From: Aquificota bacterium | GTDB lineage: Bacteria > Thermosulfidibacterota > Thermosulfidibacteria > Thermosulfidibacterales > B14-G1 | DNA: 64,000 nucleotides | NCBI GenBank assembly: GCA_015486015.1 | Contig: WFSL01000027.1 | Coordinates: forward strand, 11,869 to 75,868 | Reading direction: 5' to 3' | Part shown: positions 46,551 through 56,288 of the stretch, one piece after another | Layout of the letters: each line of letters begins with the position of its first letter | Numbering within the stretch: the first letter of the stretch is position 1 | The notes under the pieces: generated by a model | Told to the model about the DNA's origin: nothing | Seen by the model: the letters and a program-made list of their open reading frames with translations, nothing else | Database searches by the model: none | Program-made: the position numbers and the translations under genes

Positions 46551-47585
46551 TCATAGCTTTATTCTTATATTCCTCAATTCTTCTGCTGCCACCTCTGGGG
46601 GGGTGGGATTGATGTAAAAGCCTGTGCCCCATTCGAAGCCTGCTATTCTGGTCAGCCTGGGGATAAGCTCGATATGCCAGTGATAGTCATACTCAATGGT
46701 GCCCCAGTAATGGGGCTTGCCGGGGCGAGGAGTGAGAGAGGGACAGGTATGAAGGACAAAGTTATAGGGGGGATCGTTAAGCGTGAGCTTTATGCGCAGT
46801 AGCATGTCCTTCAAGGCCCTGGCCAAGACCAGAAGCTCATCGTCGGCGAGAAGGGCAAAGTCGTGGCGATGCTTCAATGGGAAGAGCCATGTTTCAAAGG
46901 GGAAGGAAGAAGCGAATGGGGTCCAGAGCATATAGTCACTGTCTGCCTTTACCACCCTTTTACCTATGGCGAGCTCTTGTTTGATGATATCGCAAAAGAT
47001 ACATCTCTCTTTTTTGAGATAGTGTTCTTGGGCCGTCTTCAGCTCCTGGATCACGATAAATGGGGTTACAGGGGTGGCGATGATTTGGCTATGGGAATGG
47101 GAGATGGATGCCCCTGCTGCTGCCCTATGGTTCTTGAAAACCAGGATGTAACGGAAACGCTTATCCTGCCTCAAATCCCTGATCCGTTCCCTGTAAGCCA
47201 ACAATACGTCTCTGATCTCCTCTACCGAGAGGTCGGCCAGGGAACGGTCATGGTCGGGATTTTCTATCACCACCTCATGGGCCCCTATACCCGCCATCCT
47301 GTCAAAGATACCTACCCCCTCCCTTTGCAGTTCCCCTTCTATGCGCAGGGCAGGGTATTTGTTTGGGGTGACCCTAACACTCCAGCCCGGGGTATTGGGG
47401 AGAGATCCTGGGGGACGTATGGCGAAGACCTCTGGTGGGGTTTTATCTTCATTGCCATAGCAGAAAGGGCAGACATGGAGGTGCCTCTCTTCTTCAGGGA
47501 TCTGATAATCTTTGGGCCTCCTTGCCCTTTCCACGGCTATAATTACAGTCCTGTGCCTAATGGGGTCCATCCTCAGCTCTGGCAT
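46551..47585 (-). CDS. galT: Galactose-1-phosphate uridylyltransferase
   Basis: HIT-superfamily enzyme of 344 residues that moves UMP between UDP-glucose and galactose-1-phosphate. It shows the catalytic HSHSQ in AGASISHSHSQIIATP, cysteine pairs CPFC and CIFC, and the second His region YDYHWHIELIPR. Members of this branch may also act on other sugar phosphates. Starts 2 bases after the GH57 stop; last gene of the six-gene minus-strand unit. Confidence 0.92.
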   Translation of the reverse strand: MPELRMDPIRHRTVIIAVERARRPKDYQIPEEERHLHVCPFCYGNEDKTPPEVFAIRPPGSLPNTPGWSVRVTPNKYPALRIEGELQREGVGIFDRMAGIGAHEVVIENPDHDRSLADLSVEEIRDVLLAYRERIRDLRQDKRFRYILVFKNHRAAAGASISHSHSQIIATPVTPFIVIQELKTAQEHYLKKERCIFCDIIKQELAIGKRVVKADSDYMLWTPFASSFPFETWLFPLKHRHDFALLADDELLVLARALKDMLLRIKLTLNDPPYNFVLHTCPSLTPRPGKPHYWGTIEYDYHWHIELIPRLTRIAGFEWGTGFYINPTPPEVAAEELRNIRIKL

Positions 47586-47587
47586 CT

Positions 47588-49558
47588 CTATTCTCCTTCC
47601 CTTATGGAGACATTGGCCCTAGTGCCTCTCAGTAGCAACAAGAAACCCGTGCCCTGATATATGCGGTCGAAACCCCCTTCAGATTGGGACACGGTGAAAA
47701 AGGGCACCTGCCACAGTGTAGCCTCTCCTTCTACTTTGAGCACTACTGGGGAGGGAAGGGAGGGATCCAAACAGCTCCATTCCTCTATTGGGCCCCAGTC
47801 TCTCGCCTCTGTGGCAGGGAGTGATGTATTACCTACAGAGACCCTTGCCTCCTGCGCCCATGGCATGTGAAGGTTGATCTCTACCGCGAGCAGCCAATCC
47901 TGGGAGAAGCCCCATTTGTATTGGCATAGGAGTCCGTCTTTCAACCTGTAGACCTTTTCTATGAAGCCCCAGTCCCCCCTTGCATGCATCTTTGCAGATG
48001 AGGAACTGATAGGTGAATGGCGGTAGGGCTGATCTCCCAGCCTCTTCCCCTGCAGTCTCCCCCGTTGCCAGTCTTCTATGGTTTCTCCTGGCATTATGAG
48101 GCTGTCTAAGAAGCTGTAACGGGGCAGGGGATCGTAGATCAGGTCTTCTTTGGGGGGATGTTTGGCCCGTTTATGGATACTGGGGGTCCCCTCTTCCTCT
48201 TCTCCCTCCATACCTCTATGATAATGTTCGAATCGCCTGGCCAAGGTATCGGTGATGTTTACTCCTGGGAGGCGGAGGTCCAGTTCCACCAAGGCGCCCC
48301 CATAAGAAGGTTTGATCACGGCGAGGTACTCGGTATTGGAGAGTACAAGCTCTTCGTAACCGTCTGCATCCATATCCCCACGCCATTCGTAGCACAGGGC
48401 CTCTTTACTGAGGCGCTCGGCCTCCAGGAGATGATGGAACACGGATCGCCTTAAGTGTGGAAGATAGATGCCGCCAAAGATGCCATGCCAGTATGCATCA
48501 TTACATTGGGCCTTGTACAGGGCCCTTTTAGCCTCTCCCTTCTTCTTGAGTCTTTTACTTGTCCAAATCATCCTTTTGTGCATGTGATTGGCTTCTGGGT
48601 ACTTTATCAGGAAGTGCTTCCATATCCCTCCCCGGATGTACGGCCGGTACCGCTCCCAATCGCCCCGCCTCTTTAGCTCTTCTACAATCCTATGAAACTC
48701 TGAGGCCTGAGGAGCAGGAAGGCTCCACTCTCCCATTTCAAGGTAGGAGGCCGTAGGGAGATAGGCCCTCCCTTGGGGTGGGTGTTTATCCATAAACGAA
48801 GAAAAAGTGCGGGTCTTGAGCCATGTGGCAGAGGCTAAGGCATTTAAGAACCTATTCAGCCATCCTTCTTTGTACACCCAGTCATGGGTCCCAGGCCAGA
48901 CCCCGAACTTCTCAGCGTCGTCATAAAGGATGGCACCTGGCCCAGGGCAATCTTTCAGGTATTCCATTACCTGCTTTACAGGTCTAAAGGGCACCAAGTA
49001 CCGGAGGCGCTCGCTAATGGGGAAGATGGCCATGGTCTTTCCCCCTTCCTCTGTGAGAAAGTAACCCCCCAACTTCTCCTGAGGCACCCCAGCACAGAGG
49101 AAGTGGTAGTCGTCCACCAGTACGTATCGGATTCCAGACTCTATGAGCCCAGGCAGTATCTGGGGTTCCCACACCCTTTCTGTGAGCCATAGACCCTGGG
49201 GACGCACCCCCCATTTGGTTTTCACATATTCTATGGACATCTCTATTTGGCCCAGTTGGTCTTCAGGGGGAATAGAGGCCAGGACAGGTTCGTAGAATCC
49301 ACTTACCTGTATCTCTAACTGCCCCCTTTCCACCATCTCGCCTATCCAGTCCAGGAAGTAGGGCCTTTCTTTCTCTATCCATTCCCAAAGGGGTCCGCTG
49401 TAGTGGAGGGAGAAGGCAAATTCTGGATGTGCCCTCATCGCTTCTATGAATGGTTTGTATGCCCTTTCGAAGGCCCCCTCTATCACCCATGGGAGGTTCC
49501 CCTGGGGTTGGTGACCATGTACCCCAAAGAGGAAGAGGATCTCATTGTCCCCTTCCAC
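47588..49558 (-). CDS. GH57 4-alpha-glucanotransferase/amylase (TLGT type)
   Basis: Retaining alpha-glucan enzyme of 656 residues, close to the 659 of Thermococcus litoralis glucanotransferase. N-terminal GH57 barrel (about 10-310): FGVHGHQPQGNLP, nucleophile Glu in LWLTERVWEPQ, acid/base Asp in LYDDAEKFGVWPGTHDWVY. Then DUF1925 and DUF1926-type beta domains (ITDTLARRFEHYHRG). It probably remodels glycogen or maltodextrins in the cytoplasm; no signal peptide. GTG 49558 has GGAGG 6 bases upstream and overlaps the previous gene by 17 bases. Confidence 0.92.
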   Translation of the reverse strand: MEGDNEILFLFGVHGHQPQGNLPWVIEGAFERAYKPFIEAMRAHPEFAFSLHYSGPLWEWIEKERPYFLDWIGEMVERGQLEIQVSGFYEPVLASIPPEDQLGQIEMSIEYVKTKWGVRPQGLWLTERVWEPQILPGLIESGIRYVLVDDYHFLCAGVPQEKLGGYFLTEEGGKTMAIFPISERLRYLVPFRPVKQVMEYLKDCPGPGAILYDDAEKFGVWPGTHDWVYKEGWLNRFLNALASATWLKTRTFSSFMDKHPPQGRAYLPTASYLEMGEWSLPAPQASEFHRIVEELKRRGDWERYRPYIRGGIWKHFLIKYPEANHMHKRMIWTSKRLKKKGEAKRALYKAQCNDAYWHGIFGGIYLPHLRRSVFHHLLEAERLSKEALCYEWRGDMDADGYEELVLSNTEYLAVIKPSYGGALVELDLRLPGVNITDTLARRFEHYHRGMEGEEEEGTPSIHKRAKHPPKEDLIYDPLPRYSFLDSLIMPGETIEDWQRGRLQGKRLGDQPYRHSPISSSSAKMHARGDWGFIEKVYRLKDGLLCQYKWGFSQDWLLAVEINLHMPWAQEARVSVGNTSLPATEARDWGPIEEWSCLDPSLPSPVVLKVEGEATLWQVPFFTVSQSEGGFDRIYQGTGFLLLLRGTRANVSIREGE

Positions 49559-52064
49559 TCTTGGCCTCCTCCTTCCATTCTTCCACCAAGGACTGGTATC
49601 TCCCCAAAAGCTCTAAGGCCTCTCCTTCTTCCTTTGCCTCTGCAAAGAGATGGAAGACGGGCTTCACCTGGTCTGGCAATAGGAGGATCCATGATCCAGA
49701 GGGGAAGAATATCTTGATGCCATCAATGAAGGAGGCTTCCTTGTCAGCAGCCTCACTGCTCAATTGTCGCATGATTGTGCCTTTGAACTCCCATGGACAG
49801 GGAACCTCCTTATGTAGGTAGGCGCTTGAAGGCAGTCTCGCTCTGGCTTGGCTGAGGGAAAGATTGCCCTTGGCCATCATCTCTAAGGTGTTAGCAAGGG
49901 CAAAGAGGGCATCATAGACATAGTGGAAACGCGGAAAGATGAAGCCTCCTTCCAGCGATGCACCCATCACCACCTTTCCTTTCCTACAGGCCTCCACAAT
50001 GCTTCGTGGTCCCTGGGGAACCCGATATAGGGTGAAGCCTGCCTGGACCGCTGCCTCTTCCAGCACGGATGGGGCTGCCATGGGTACCACTATGGTCCCA
50101 GGATCGCCCGCGGCTACTGTCAGTGCAGCCATCCCCATGAGGGCCTCCACTCCCTGATACACCTTTCCCTTTTCATCTACCAGGATAAGCTCTTCCCCAG
50201 AGGGGGATATCCTGAACCCTCCCTGTGCCTCTAAGGCCACTACGATCTTGGAGAGGGCCTCTAAGGAATCTGTGGTCCCTCGGGTCTCATTGAGGGCACG
50301 TTCTTCTAAGTATGCATTGATCCCTACCACATCGCACCCCATTTCCCCCAGTATTTCTGGAAGGATGGTGCTGGATGGGCCATGGGCGAAGTCCACTACA
50401 ATCCGGAAATGGGCCTCTTTTATGGCTTCCCTGTTTAGGGCTTTTAGGAAGCCCTCCCGATAGAAGTCCACCACCTTGGGCATCTCCAATATACCCCCTG
50501 GCTCTGAGGGGTGGACCCTACGAAAGTCCTCCCTTGAGAATATCCTTTCTATCCCTTTTTCTTGAGATGTGGAAATGCTGAGTCCTTCTGTGTCGTAGAA
50601 ACAGATCTCCGTCATGGAGGGATTTTCCCGAGACTGGCGAAACACTACCCCTCCCACCTCTCCAAAGGACTGGAGCTTATAGCGGAGCACAGGTTCAGAG
50701 ATGAGGCGCAGATCCTTCACATGAACACCTGCGGAGAGCACACCACCTATGAATGCCCTCTTGAGCATGCGAGAGGCCCTAAAGGCATCTCTCCCTGTGA
50801 GGATGGATGCATTTTTGGGAATGGTGGATCCATAGGCTACCCCCAACTTGGCGACAAACTCTGGGGTGAGGTCCATATTTGTAATGCCTGTGACCCTGGA
50901 GCTCTCGAAGAGGCGTCTCTTCCATTTCTCCCCCCAGATGAGATTGTCGGTGAGGACCGAGCCCTCCTCCAGCATCTTGTTGGGCCAGATCATTACCCCT
51001 TCCTTTACCACTACCCCAGCACCCAGGGAGCAACCCTCGGCTACCACTGCCCCCTTTTCCACCTCTGAGCCCGCTCCTACCTTCACGCTGTTGCACACCA
51101 CTGCCCCTGCCATATGGACCCCTTCTTCCAACAACACATTGTCCCAGATCACGCTGTCCTGCGCCTTAGTATGGGGGCCTATGAAGCAGTTGCTTCCTAT
51201 CACACAATTTCTCATAAAGGCCTTATCCCCTATACGGGTGTTGTTTCCTATGATCACTGCTCCCTCGAATCTTATATTCTCCCCCAAGGATACCTCGTTA
51301 CCCACGCGTACGTCTCTGCCCACTAGGTCCAGCTTGTGCCCGGGGATCTCTATTCTTACCTTTCCATCGAAGGCATCGTTATGGGCCTGTCGGTAAGACT
51401 CGGGGTCACCAATGTCCCTCCAGTATCTCTTGCTGTGGAACCCAAACAACGGTTTCCCCTCTCTCAATAGCGCAGGGAACAGGTCTCTGCTAAAGTCAAA
51501 TTCCTCGTCCTCTGGGATCCACTCTAAGACCTGGGGCTCCAACATATAAACCCCTGTGTTTATCGTGTCGCTGAAGACCTCCCCCCATCCCGGTTTTTCC
51601 AGGAACTTGACTACACGTCCCTCTCTGTCAGTGATCACCACACCAAACTGAAGGGGGTTTACCACGGAGACCAGACCTAAGGTAACCCATGCCCCCTTCT
51701 CTGCATGGTAGTTCGCAAAAGCAGTGAGATCCATGTCGGTGAGGAGGTCCCCAGAGATCACGAGGAAGGATTCGTTTAGATAGTCTTGAGCAGCCTTCAC
51801 TGCCCCGGCAGTGCCCAGGTCCTTGGCTGGAGTGATGTATGTAATCTGTACCCCCCATTCATGGCCATCGCTAAAGTAGTCTTTGATCACCTGGGGCTGA
51901 AAATAAAGTAGAAGTACCAATTCAGAGAACCCGTGCCTCCTCAAGAGCCGCACAATATGTTCCATAATGGGGGCATTCATTAGAGGAAGCATGGGTTTTG
52001 GGAGGGAAGAGGTCAGGGGGCGTATACGGGTGCCAAAACCCCCTGCCATGATTACAGCCTTCAT
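49542..52064 (-). CDS. Nucleotidyltransferase - hexapeptide - phosphomannomutase-like fusion
   Basis: An 840-residue three-part protein. Residues 1-235 are a sugar-nucleotide transferase (MAGGFGTRIRPLTSSLPKPMLP, ISGDLLTD). Residues 250-375 are left-handed hexapeptide repeats. Residues 390-835 have the phosphomannomutase/phosphoglucomutase fold, but the phosphoserine loop TASHNP is replaced by FRQSRENPS (about 476-483), the metal loop DGDxDR by RISPSGEE (618-625), and the sugar loop reads SLEGGF. The mutase half is thus probably inactive or regulatory. The transferase likely makes GDP-mannose or another NDP-hexose. Two bases separate it from the response regulator. Confidence 0.87.
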   Translation of the reverse strand: MKAVIMAGGFGTRIRPLTSSLPKPMLPLMNAPIMEHIVRLLRRHGFSELVLLLYFQPQVIKDYFSDGHEWGVQITYITPAKDLGTAGAVKAAQDYLNESFLVISGDLLTDMDLTAFANYHAEKGAWVTLGLVSVVNPLQFGVVITDREGRVVKFLEKPGWGEVFSDTINTGVYMLEPQVLEWIPEDEEFDFSRDLFPALLREGKPLFGFHSKRYWRDIGDPESYRQAHNDAFDGKVRIEIPGHKLDLVGRDVRVGNEVSLGENIRFEGAVIIGNNTRIGDKAFMRNCVIGSNCFIGPHTKAQDSVIWDNVLLEEGVHMAGAVVCNSVKVGAGSEVEKGAVVAEGCSLGAGVVVKEGVMIWPNKMLEEGSVLTDNLIWGEKWKRRLFESSRVTGITNMDLTPEFVAKLGVAYGSTIPKNASILTGRDAFRASRMLKRAFIGGVLSAGVHVKDLRLISEPVLRYKLQSFGEVGGVVFRQSRENPSMTEICFYDTEGLSISTSQEKGIERIFSREDFRRVHPSEPGGILEMPKVVDFYREGFLKALNREAIKEAHFRIVVDFAHGPSSTILPEILGEMGCDVVGINAYLEERALNETRGTTDSLEALSKIVVALEAQGGFRISPSGEELILVDEKGKVYQGVEALMGMAALTVAAGDPGTIVVPMAAPSVLEEAAVQAGFTLYRVPQGPRSIVEACRKGKVVMGASLEGGFIFPRFHYVYDALFALANTLEMMAKGNLSLSQARARLPSSAYLHKEVPCPWEFKGTIMRQLSSEAADKEASFIDGIKIFFPSGSWILLLPDQVKPVFHLFAEAKEEGEALELLGRYQSLVEEWKEEAKSGRGQ

Positions 52065-52066
52065 TC

Positions 52067-52444
52067 TTATGTACCCCTCCCATACTTCTTCAGGAGCCTT
52101 TTTACCTCCTCTTTGAGTTCGGTAAGGTCTGAGGATTTTATGACATAGGCGTCTGCCAGCCAGCTGGAGAAGTCGTCCTGATAAGAGGAGTAGGCGGAAC
52201 AGAGGATCACCGGTAGATTCTTCTTTTCCTTCACGATACGCTGAAGGGCTTCGAGGCCACTCATCTCCTTCATCCTGATGTCAAGGATCACCAGGTCCAC
52301 AGGCTCCTTTCCCAGGACCTTCAGGGCCTCCTCTCCTGATGAGGCCAAAAGGACATCGTATCCCTCATCAGTAAACTCCTGCTCATAAAGAAGCCGGATA
52401 CTCTCCTCGTCATCTACTACCAACAAGCGAGGCTTCTCTGCCAT
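52067..52444 (-). CDS. Single-domain response regulator
   Basis: CheY-like receiver of 125 residues. Acidic pocket DDEE (11-14), phospho-acceptor Asp55 in LVILDIRM, Ser/Thr switch in LCSAYSS and lysine in YVIKSSDL (without the usual KP). No output domain, so it must act through a partner. Lies in the same unit as the histidine kinase, 9 bases after the SAP-Cys gene. Confidence 0.92.
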   Translation of the reverse strand: MAEKPRLLVVDDEESIRLLYEQEFTDEGYDVLLASSGEEALKVLGKEPVDLVILDIRMKEMSGLEALQRIVKEKKNLPVILCSAYSSYQDDFSSWLADAYVIKSSDLTELKEEVKRLLKKYGRGT

Positions 52445-52453
52445 GGTGTCCCC

Positions 52454-52654
52454 CTATCGGAGTCTTTTGTAAACCTTCAGGCAGTCGGCCTTCCAGAGGC
52501 ACCCCCCCTCCCCGCAGGTCTCAACCTGCGACGTCCCAAAGCAGGGGAGGTTTCCCTCTTTGCCCTGGATCTCTCTGATGAGCTCCCCTTTCCGCATCCT
52601 CTCTCTGGTTAATCCCATTTTCCTGGCCTTCTCTTTTATTTCCGCCAACCTCAT
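52454..52654 (-). CDS. Small SAP/Rho-N-like protein with a four-cysteine motif
   Basis: A 66-residue protein. Residues 1-32 form a SAP-type helix-extended-helix (MRLAEIKEKARKMGL...MRKGELIREIQGKEG), the same fold as the Rho N-terminal domain, which binds nucleic acid. Residues 36-60 hold cysteines in CFGTSQVETCGEGGCLWKADC, a likely zinc or iron-sulfur site. GGAGGAAGGA precedes ATG 52654. Similar proteins occur in sulfate-reducing bacteria. It lies between the kinase and the response regulator with gaps of 12 and 9 bases. Confidence 0.72.
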   Translation of the reverse strand: MRLAEIKEKARKMGLTRERMRKGELIREIQGKEGNLPCFGTSQVETCGEGGCLWKADCLKVYKRLR

Positions 52655-52666
52655 GTCCTTCCTCCT

Positions 52667-54247
52667 TTATAATCTCTGATGGCTGGACACCTCCCCTTTC
52701 ATAGGCAGCCATACCTTCACGCGGGTGCCCTGCTCTAACGGTTGGATCTCCATCTTTCCACCGTATTCGCTGATAATATTGTTGCATATGGTGAGTCCCA
52801 TACCTGTGCCACCCTTGGTGCTAAAGAATGGCTGGATCACCTTGTCCAAGGCGTCCTTTGGAATGCCTACACCCCTATCCTCCACAGTCAGGAGCACACC
52901 CTCCTCGCAAGTGCTTAGAGAGATCCTGATCTCCCCCCCTTGTGGCATGGCCTCCATAGCGTTTTTTAATAAGTTCCACAGGAGGATGCGCACGTGTTTG
53001 GGATCCACTTGCACCATGATGGGTTCCTCTTCCGCGGATATCGAAAAGGTATGCTTGCCATTTCGGAGAGTCTCCTCCACCTCCTCTAAGGCCTTTCTCA
53101 CTACGGTGCCCATGTCTAAGAGGGTCTTAGAGGGGCAAATGGAGTCGGCAAAGGAGACGAGATCCTCCACCAAGTCTTCCAACCGGGTGGCCTCTTCCAC
53201 AATGGCATGGAGTATCTCTCTTTCTGCCCTTCCCGTACGTAGCACATACCTGGCCAGTCCACCAATGGCGGTGAGGGGATTCCTGATCTCGTGGGCCATT
53301 TTGGATGTGATGGTCCCCACCACCTTCATCTTCTCCAGCTTGGTGAGGGAATCGAACTGGCGCCTCATGTCCTGTGAATACCGCTCCAGCATCCTCACTT
53401 TGTTTTCTAAACACCTATAGAGCCCTGCCCTTTCCACTGCTATGGCCGCCTGGGCTGAAAATGTGTCCAGTGCCTTCACATCAGCAGGATTGAATGGCTC
53501 ACAGGTAACTACGTTGTCCACTAAGATGCATCCCAGGATATGTTCACCGCTCCAAAGGGGCAACACCAACAGGTCCCTCACACCTAAGAGGTCCAGAAGG
53601 CCCACCAGCTCTGGGCATGAGGACCTCTCCACCATAGAGGCCTTCTTTGCCTTTAGCAGGCTAAATAGGGGATCCCTCTCGTCAATGGGAAAGACCAGGC
53701 GTTCCAATAAGGGCTGCAGCTTCTCCCTTTCCCTGTATAGGGTCCCCCTCCTTTGTAAGAGTTCGTGAACGGAGCAGCGTTCAGAGTTTATACAGCTCCA
53801 GATCTCCATGGCCTCTTCTGGATCCCTGGGACCAATGGCCCAGGAACCCTTAAGCTTTCCCCCTTCAGCCAGAAGGACCCAGGCCCTGTTATAACCGAAG
53901 CCATCCCCCGCCGTGAGATAGGTGAGGATGGTATGGATGATCTCGTCCAAGTTGGTGGATTCCCTGATGAGGCTGGTTACCTCACAAAGGGCCTTGAGCC
54001 TATGCTCACCCCTGGTGAGTTTCTCCTTGAGCGTCTGATCCCCATCCAATACCCTGGGCAGTAGCTCCATAGCCATCCGATGCGGCGCCTCACAACTGGT
54101 AAGGTCCATCATCAGCTTGGGGCACTCCACACATTTCTCCTTCATCCTTGCCCTGGGATCCCTCAAAAGGTGAGCCTCCCTTTCGGGGTCTATATTGGGG
54201 CACTCTCCTGGTTCCAAGAGGGGCTTTAGCCAGCACCTATCTGCCAT
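52667..54247 (-). CDS. Sensor histidine kinase with N-terminal Cys motif and GAF domain
   Basis: Cytoplasmic kinase of 526 residues. Residues 1-55 carry five cysteines (Cys5, 16, 39, 42, 52), including CVEC, likely a metal or redox site. A GAF domain follows (about 85-275), then a HisKA dimerisation domain with the phospho-acceptor His in SKMAHEIRNPLTAIGG and a HATPase domain (NLLKNAMEAM, DRGVGIP, GGTGMGLTI). ATG 54247 lies 8 bases after GGAGGG. First gene of the unit through galT. The signal is unknown; the cysteines suggest redox or metal. Confidence 0.92.
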   Translation of the reverse strand: MADRCWLKPLLEPGECPNIDPEREAHLLRDPRARMKEKCVECPKLMMDLTSCEAPHRMAMELLPRVLDGDQTLKEKLTRGEHRLKALCEVTSLIRESTNLDEIIHTILTYLTAGDGFGYNRAWVLLAEGGKLKGSWAIGPRDPEEAMEIWSCINSERCSVHELLQRRGTLYREREKLQPLLERLVFPIDERDPLFSLLKAKKASMVERSSCPELVGLLDLLGVRDLLVLPLWSGEHILGCILVDNVVTCEPFNPADVKALDTFSAQAAIAVERAGLYRCLENKVRMLERYSQDMRRQFDSLTKLEKMKVVGTITSKMAHEIRNPLTAIGGLARYVLRTGRAEREILHAIVEEATRLEDLVEDLVSFADSICPSKTLLDMGTVVRKALEEVEETLRNGKHTFSISAEEEPIMVQVDPKHVRILLWNLLKNAMEAMPQGGEIRISLSTCEEGVLLTVEDRGVGIPKDALDKVIQPFFSTKGGTGMGLTICNNIISEYGGKMEIQPLEQGTRVKVWLPMKGEVSSHQRL

Positions 54248-54338
54248 TTACCATTCCCTCCGTAAGGATGTATGGTATATGGTTAAAGGATTGTCAACTT
54301 GAGAATCGTTTGAGAGTGTAAAATTCTCACGGCCTTGT

Positions 54339-55586
54339 TCAGGCGAATATTGCTTTGAAAAGGACAAACAGGAGCATGGCTAACCCCGACGTGAAGGGGA
54401 GGGTTACAACCCATGAGATGAAAATCTCCCTGATTATCCGTAGGTTCAATGCCTCTATTCCCCTGGCAAGTCCTACGCCTACTACAGAGCCTACCAGGGT
54501 ATGGGTAGTAGAAATTGGCATACCCAGTTTGGAGCAGACCAGAACGGTGGTGGCACACCCAAATTCGGCACAAAACCCCCTGCTGGGGGTAATACCAGTG
54601 ATGCGCCTACCTACTGTCTCTATCACCCTGTAACCCCAGGTGGCCAGGCCTACTACGATTCCCAGGCCCCCAACAAATAGGACCCACAGGGGCACCGAAA
54701 CTCTGGTTTGGATAGAGGTTGTCTTCATAGTACCAAATATGGCTGCTATGGGTCCTGTGGCATTGGCTACATCATTGGCCCCGTGGGCGAAGGCCATGTA
54801 GCATGCCGTCATGACCTGGAGGTACTTAAATATCCCCTCTACCTCCGTGAGCCGTTCCCTGATCCTAACCCCGGGCAGGATCCTGAAGTGGCCCATGGCA
54901 TAGGCAGTGAAGAGCGTTCCCCCCAATCCCACGGCCAGGGCTATCAAGAGGGCTTCGCCGAAAGGTAGATTCAGCTTTAGATTCTTCAGGCCCTTGTAAG
55001 TGAAGGAAAGTGTAAGGATGGAGAGCACCAGCATTACCAGAAAGGGGGCGTATCTCCTGGTCGCCTTCACAGGGTGAGGTTGTTCCAAAATGCGCTTGGA
55101 GACTTGGCGAAAGAGGACAAAAGAGATGATAGCGCCCATGATGGGGGAGATTACCCAGCTGGCCACAATGGAGGCCAGCTTGCCCCACTCAATTGCGGAG
55201 ATACCATGGGAGACTAGGCCAAAACCCACGATGGCCCCTACGATGGAGTGGGTAGTGGATACAGGCAACCCCATGTACGTGGCCACCTGCAGCCATATCC
55301 CAGCAGAGAGGAGAGCAGCCAGCATCCCGAGTATGAACTCTCTCTGGGCCCCTGAGAAGAGTCTGGGATTAACTATCCCCTTGCTAATGGTTTGGGTAAC
55401 GTGAGACCCAACCAGCACTGCGCCTAAGAACTCGAAGAGTCCAGCGATAATGATGGCTTGCTTGAGTGTGACGGCCTTGGAACCCACCGATGTGCCCATG
55501 GCATTGGCCACATCGTTGGCTCCTATGTTCCAGGCCATGTACAGTCCACCGGCCAGAGCTATTCCCAGGATAAGGATGTTTACCAT
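54339..55586 (-). CDS. pit: PiT-family inorganic phosphate transporter
   Basis: Membrane symporter of 415 residues with two inverted halves. Signature GANDVANA occurs at both ends of the sequence ([18 protein letters not shown] and [19 protein letters not shown]), with about 10 hydrophobic helices. Moves phosphate (or sulfate) with a cation. Follows a DUF47 gene by 9 bases, the usual pairing. Confidence 0.94.
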   Translation of the reverse strand: MVNILILGIALAGGLYMAWNIGANDVANAMGTSVGSKAVTLKQAIIIAGLFEFLGAVLVGSHVTQTISKGIVNPRLFSGAQREFILGMLAALLSAGIWLQVATYMGLPVSTTHSIVGAIVGFGLVSHGISAIEWGKLASIVASWVISPIMGAIISFVLFRQVSKRILEQPHPVKATRRYAPFLVMLVLSILTLSFTYKGLKNLKLNLPFGEALLIALAVGLGGTLFTAYAMGHFRILPGVRIRERLTEVEGIFKYLQVMTACYMAFAHGANDVANATGPIAAIFGTMKTTSIQTRVSVPLWVLFVGGLGIVVGLATWGYRVIETVGRRITGITPSRGFCAEFGCATTVLVCSKLGMPISTTHTLVGSVVGVGLARGIEALNLRIIREIFISWVVTLPFTSGLAMLLFVLFKAIFA

Positions 55587-55595
55587 GGGAACCCC

Positions 55596-56264
55596 TCACT
55601 TGGAGAGGAACAAGCGGACCCTGTTACACATCCTTTCAGCGTAGTTGGCGATATCTCCTGTCTTGGCCACGATCTTTAGCCATAGCCATAATTCCCCTGG
55701 AGTATAGGCCTCTTCATGGGTAAGCAAGCCCTTCGTTGCTTTCCTTTGGCTCTCGTCGGCGCAGTGCTCCATGTCACATACCCTATCGATCATGGAGATA
55801 ACCCTTTGGGCCTCAGTACCACCAAAGGAGGTCTCTACCAAGACATCGAGTTCTTCTATTACCTTGGATGCCTCTTCCACAACCTTGAGCACCTTATCCA
55901 CCAACTCTTCTAAGCATTGCCTGAGTGGAGGAGCCACCTTTAGGTCTTTGAGTGTCATAAGGACAGCCACATCCTCGGTGGCATCAGCAATGGCGTCCTC
56001 ATTGGCCAAGATCTCCAGTATATCTCCACGGGCCACGGGCATGAGGATACCCTTGGGTAAAGTGGACCTGATGCGGTTTTTAACCTGATCCGCCTCGAAC
56101 TCCAGATGGGAGATCCTTTCTACCATTCTACAAAGCCTCTCCTTGTCCCCTTCTATTAGGGCCTCATAGAGAGGCTTCACTTCAAATGCGCACTCCTTCA
56201 CTTTGGCCATCATTTCCTGTAATGGCTGGAAAGGGGACTTTCTAAAGATGTCGAAGATCCTCAC
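55596..56264 (-). CDS. DUF47 (PhoU-like) phosphate-transport accessory protein
   Basis: An all-helical protein of 222 residues of the PhoU/DUF47 (TIGR00153) class, starting MRIFDIFRKSPFQPLQEMMAK with the acidic metal sites HLEFEADQVKN and ANEDAIADATEDVA. In most bacteria it partners PiT permeases and probably controls them. It lies 24 bases after the LolC/E gene. Confidence 0.9.
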   Translation of the reverse strand: MRIFDIFRKSPFQPLQEMMAKVKECAFEVKPLYEALIEGDKERLCRMVERISHLEFEADQVKNRIRSTLPKGILMPVARGDILEILANEDAIADATEDVAVLMTLKDLKVAPPLRQCLEELVDKVLKVVEEASKVIEELDVLVETSFGGTEAQRVISMIDRVCDMEHCADESQRKATKGLLTHEEAYTPGELWLWLKIVAKTGDIANYAERMCNRVRLFLSK

Positions 56265-56288
56265 TTAACACCTCCCGTTGGTTGTACT

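Noticed and set aside
54290-54340. Inverted repeat TGAGAAT...ATTCTCA between pit and the kinase gene
   Set aside because: Arms of only 7 bp with competing pairings and no T-run on either side; too weak for a terminator or operator call.
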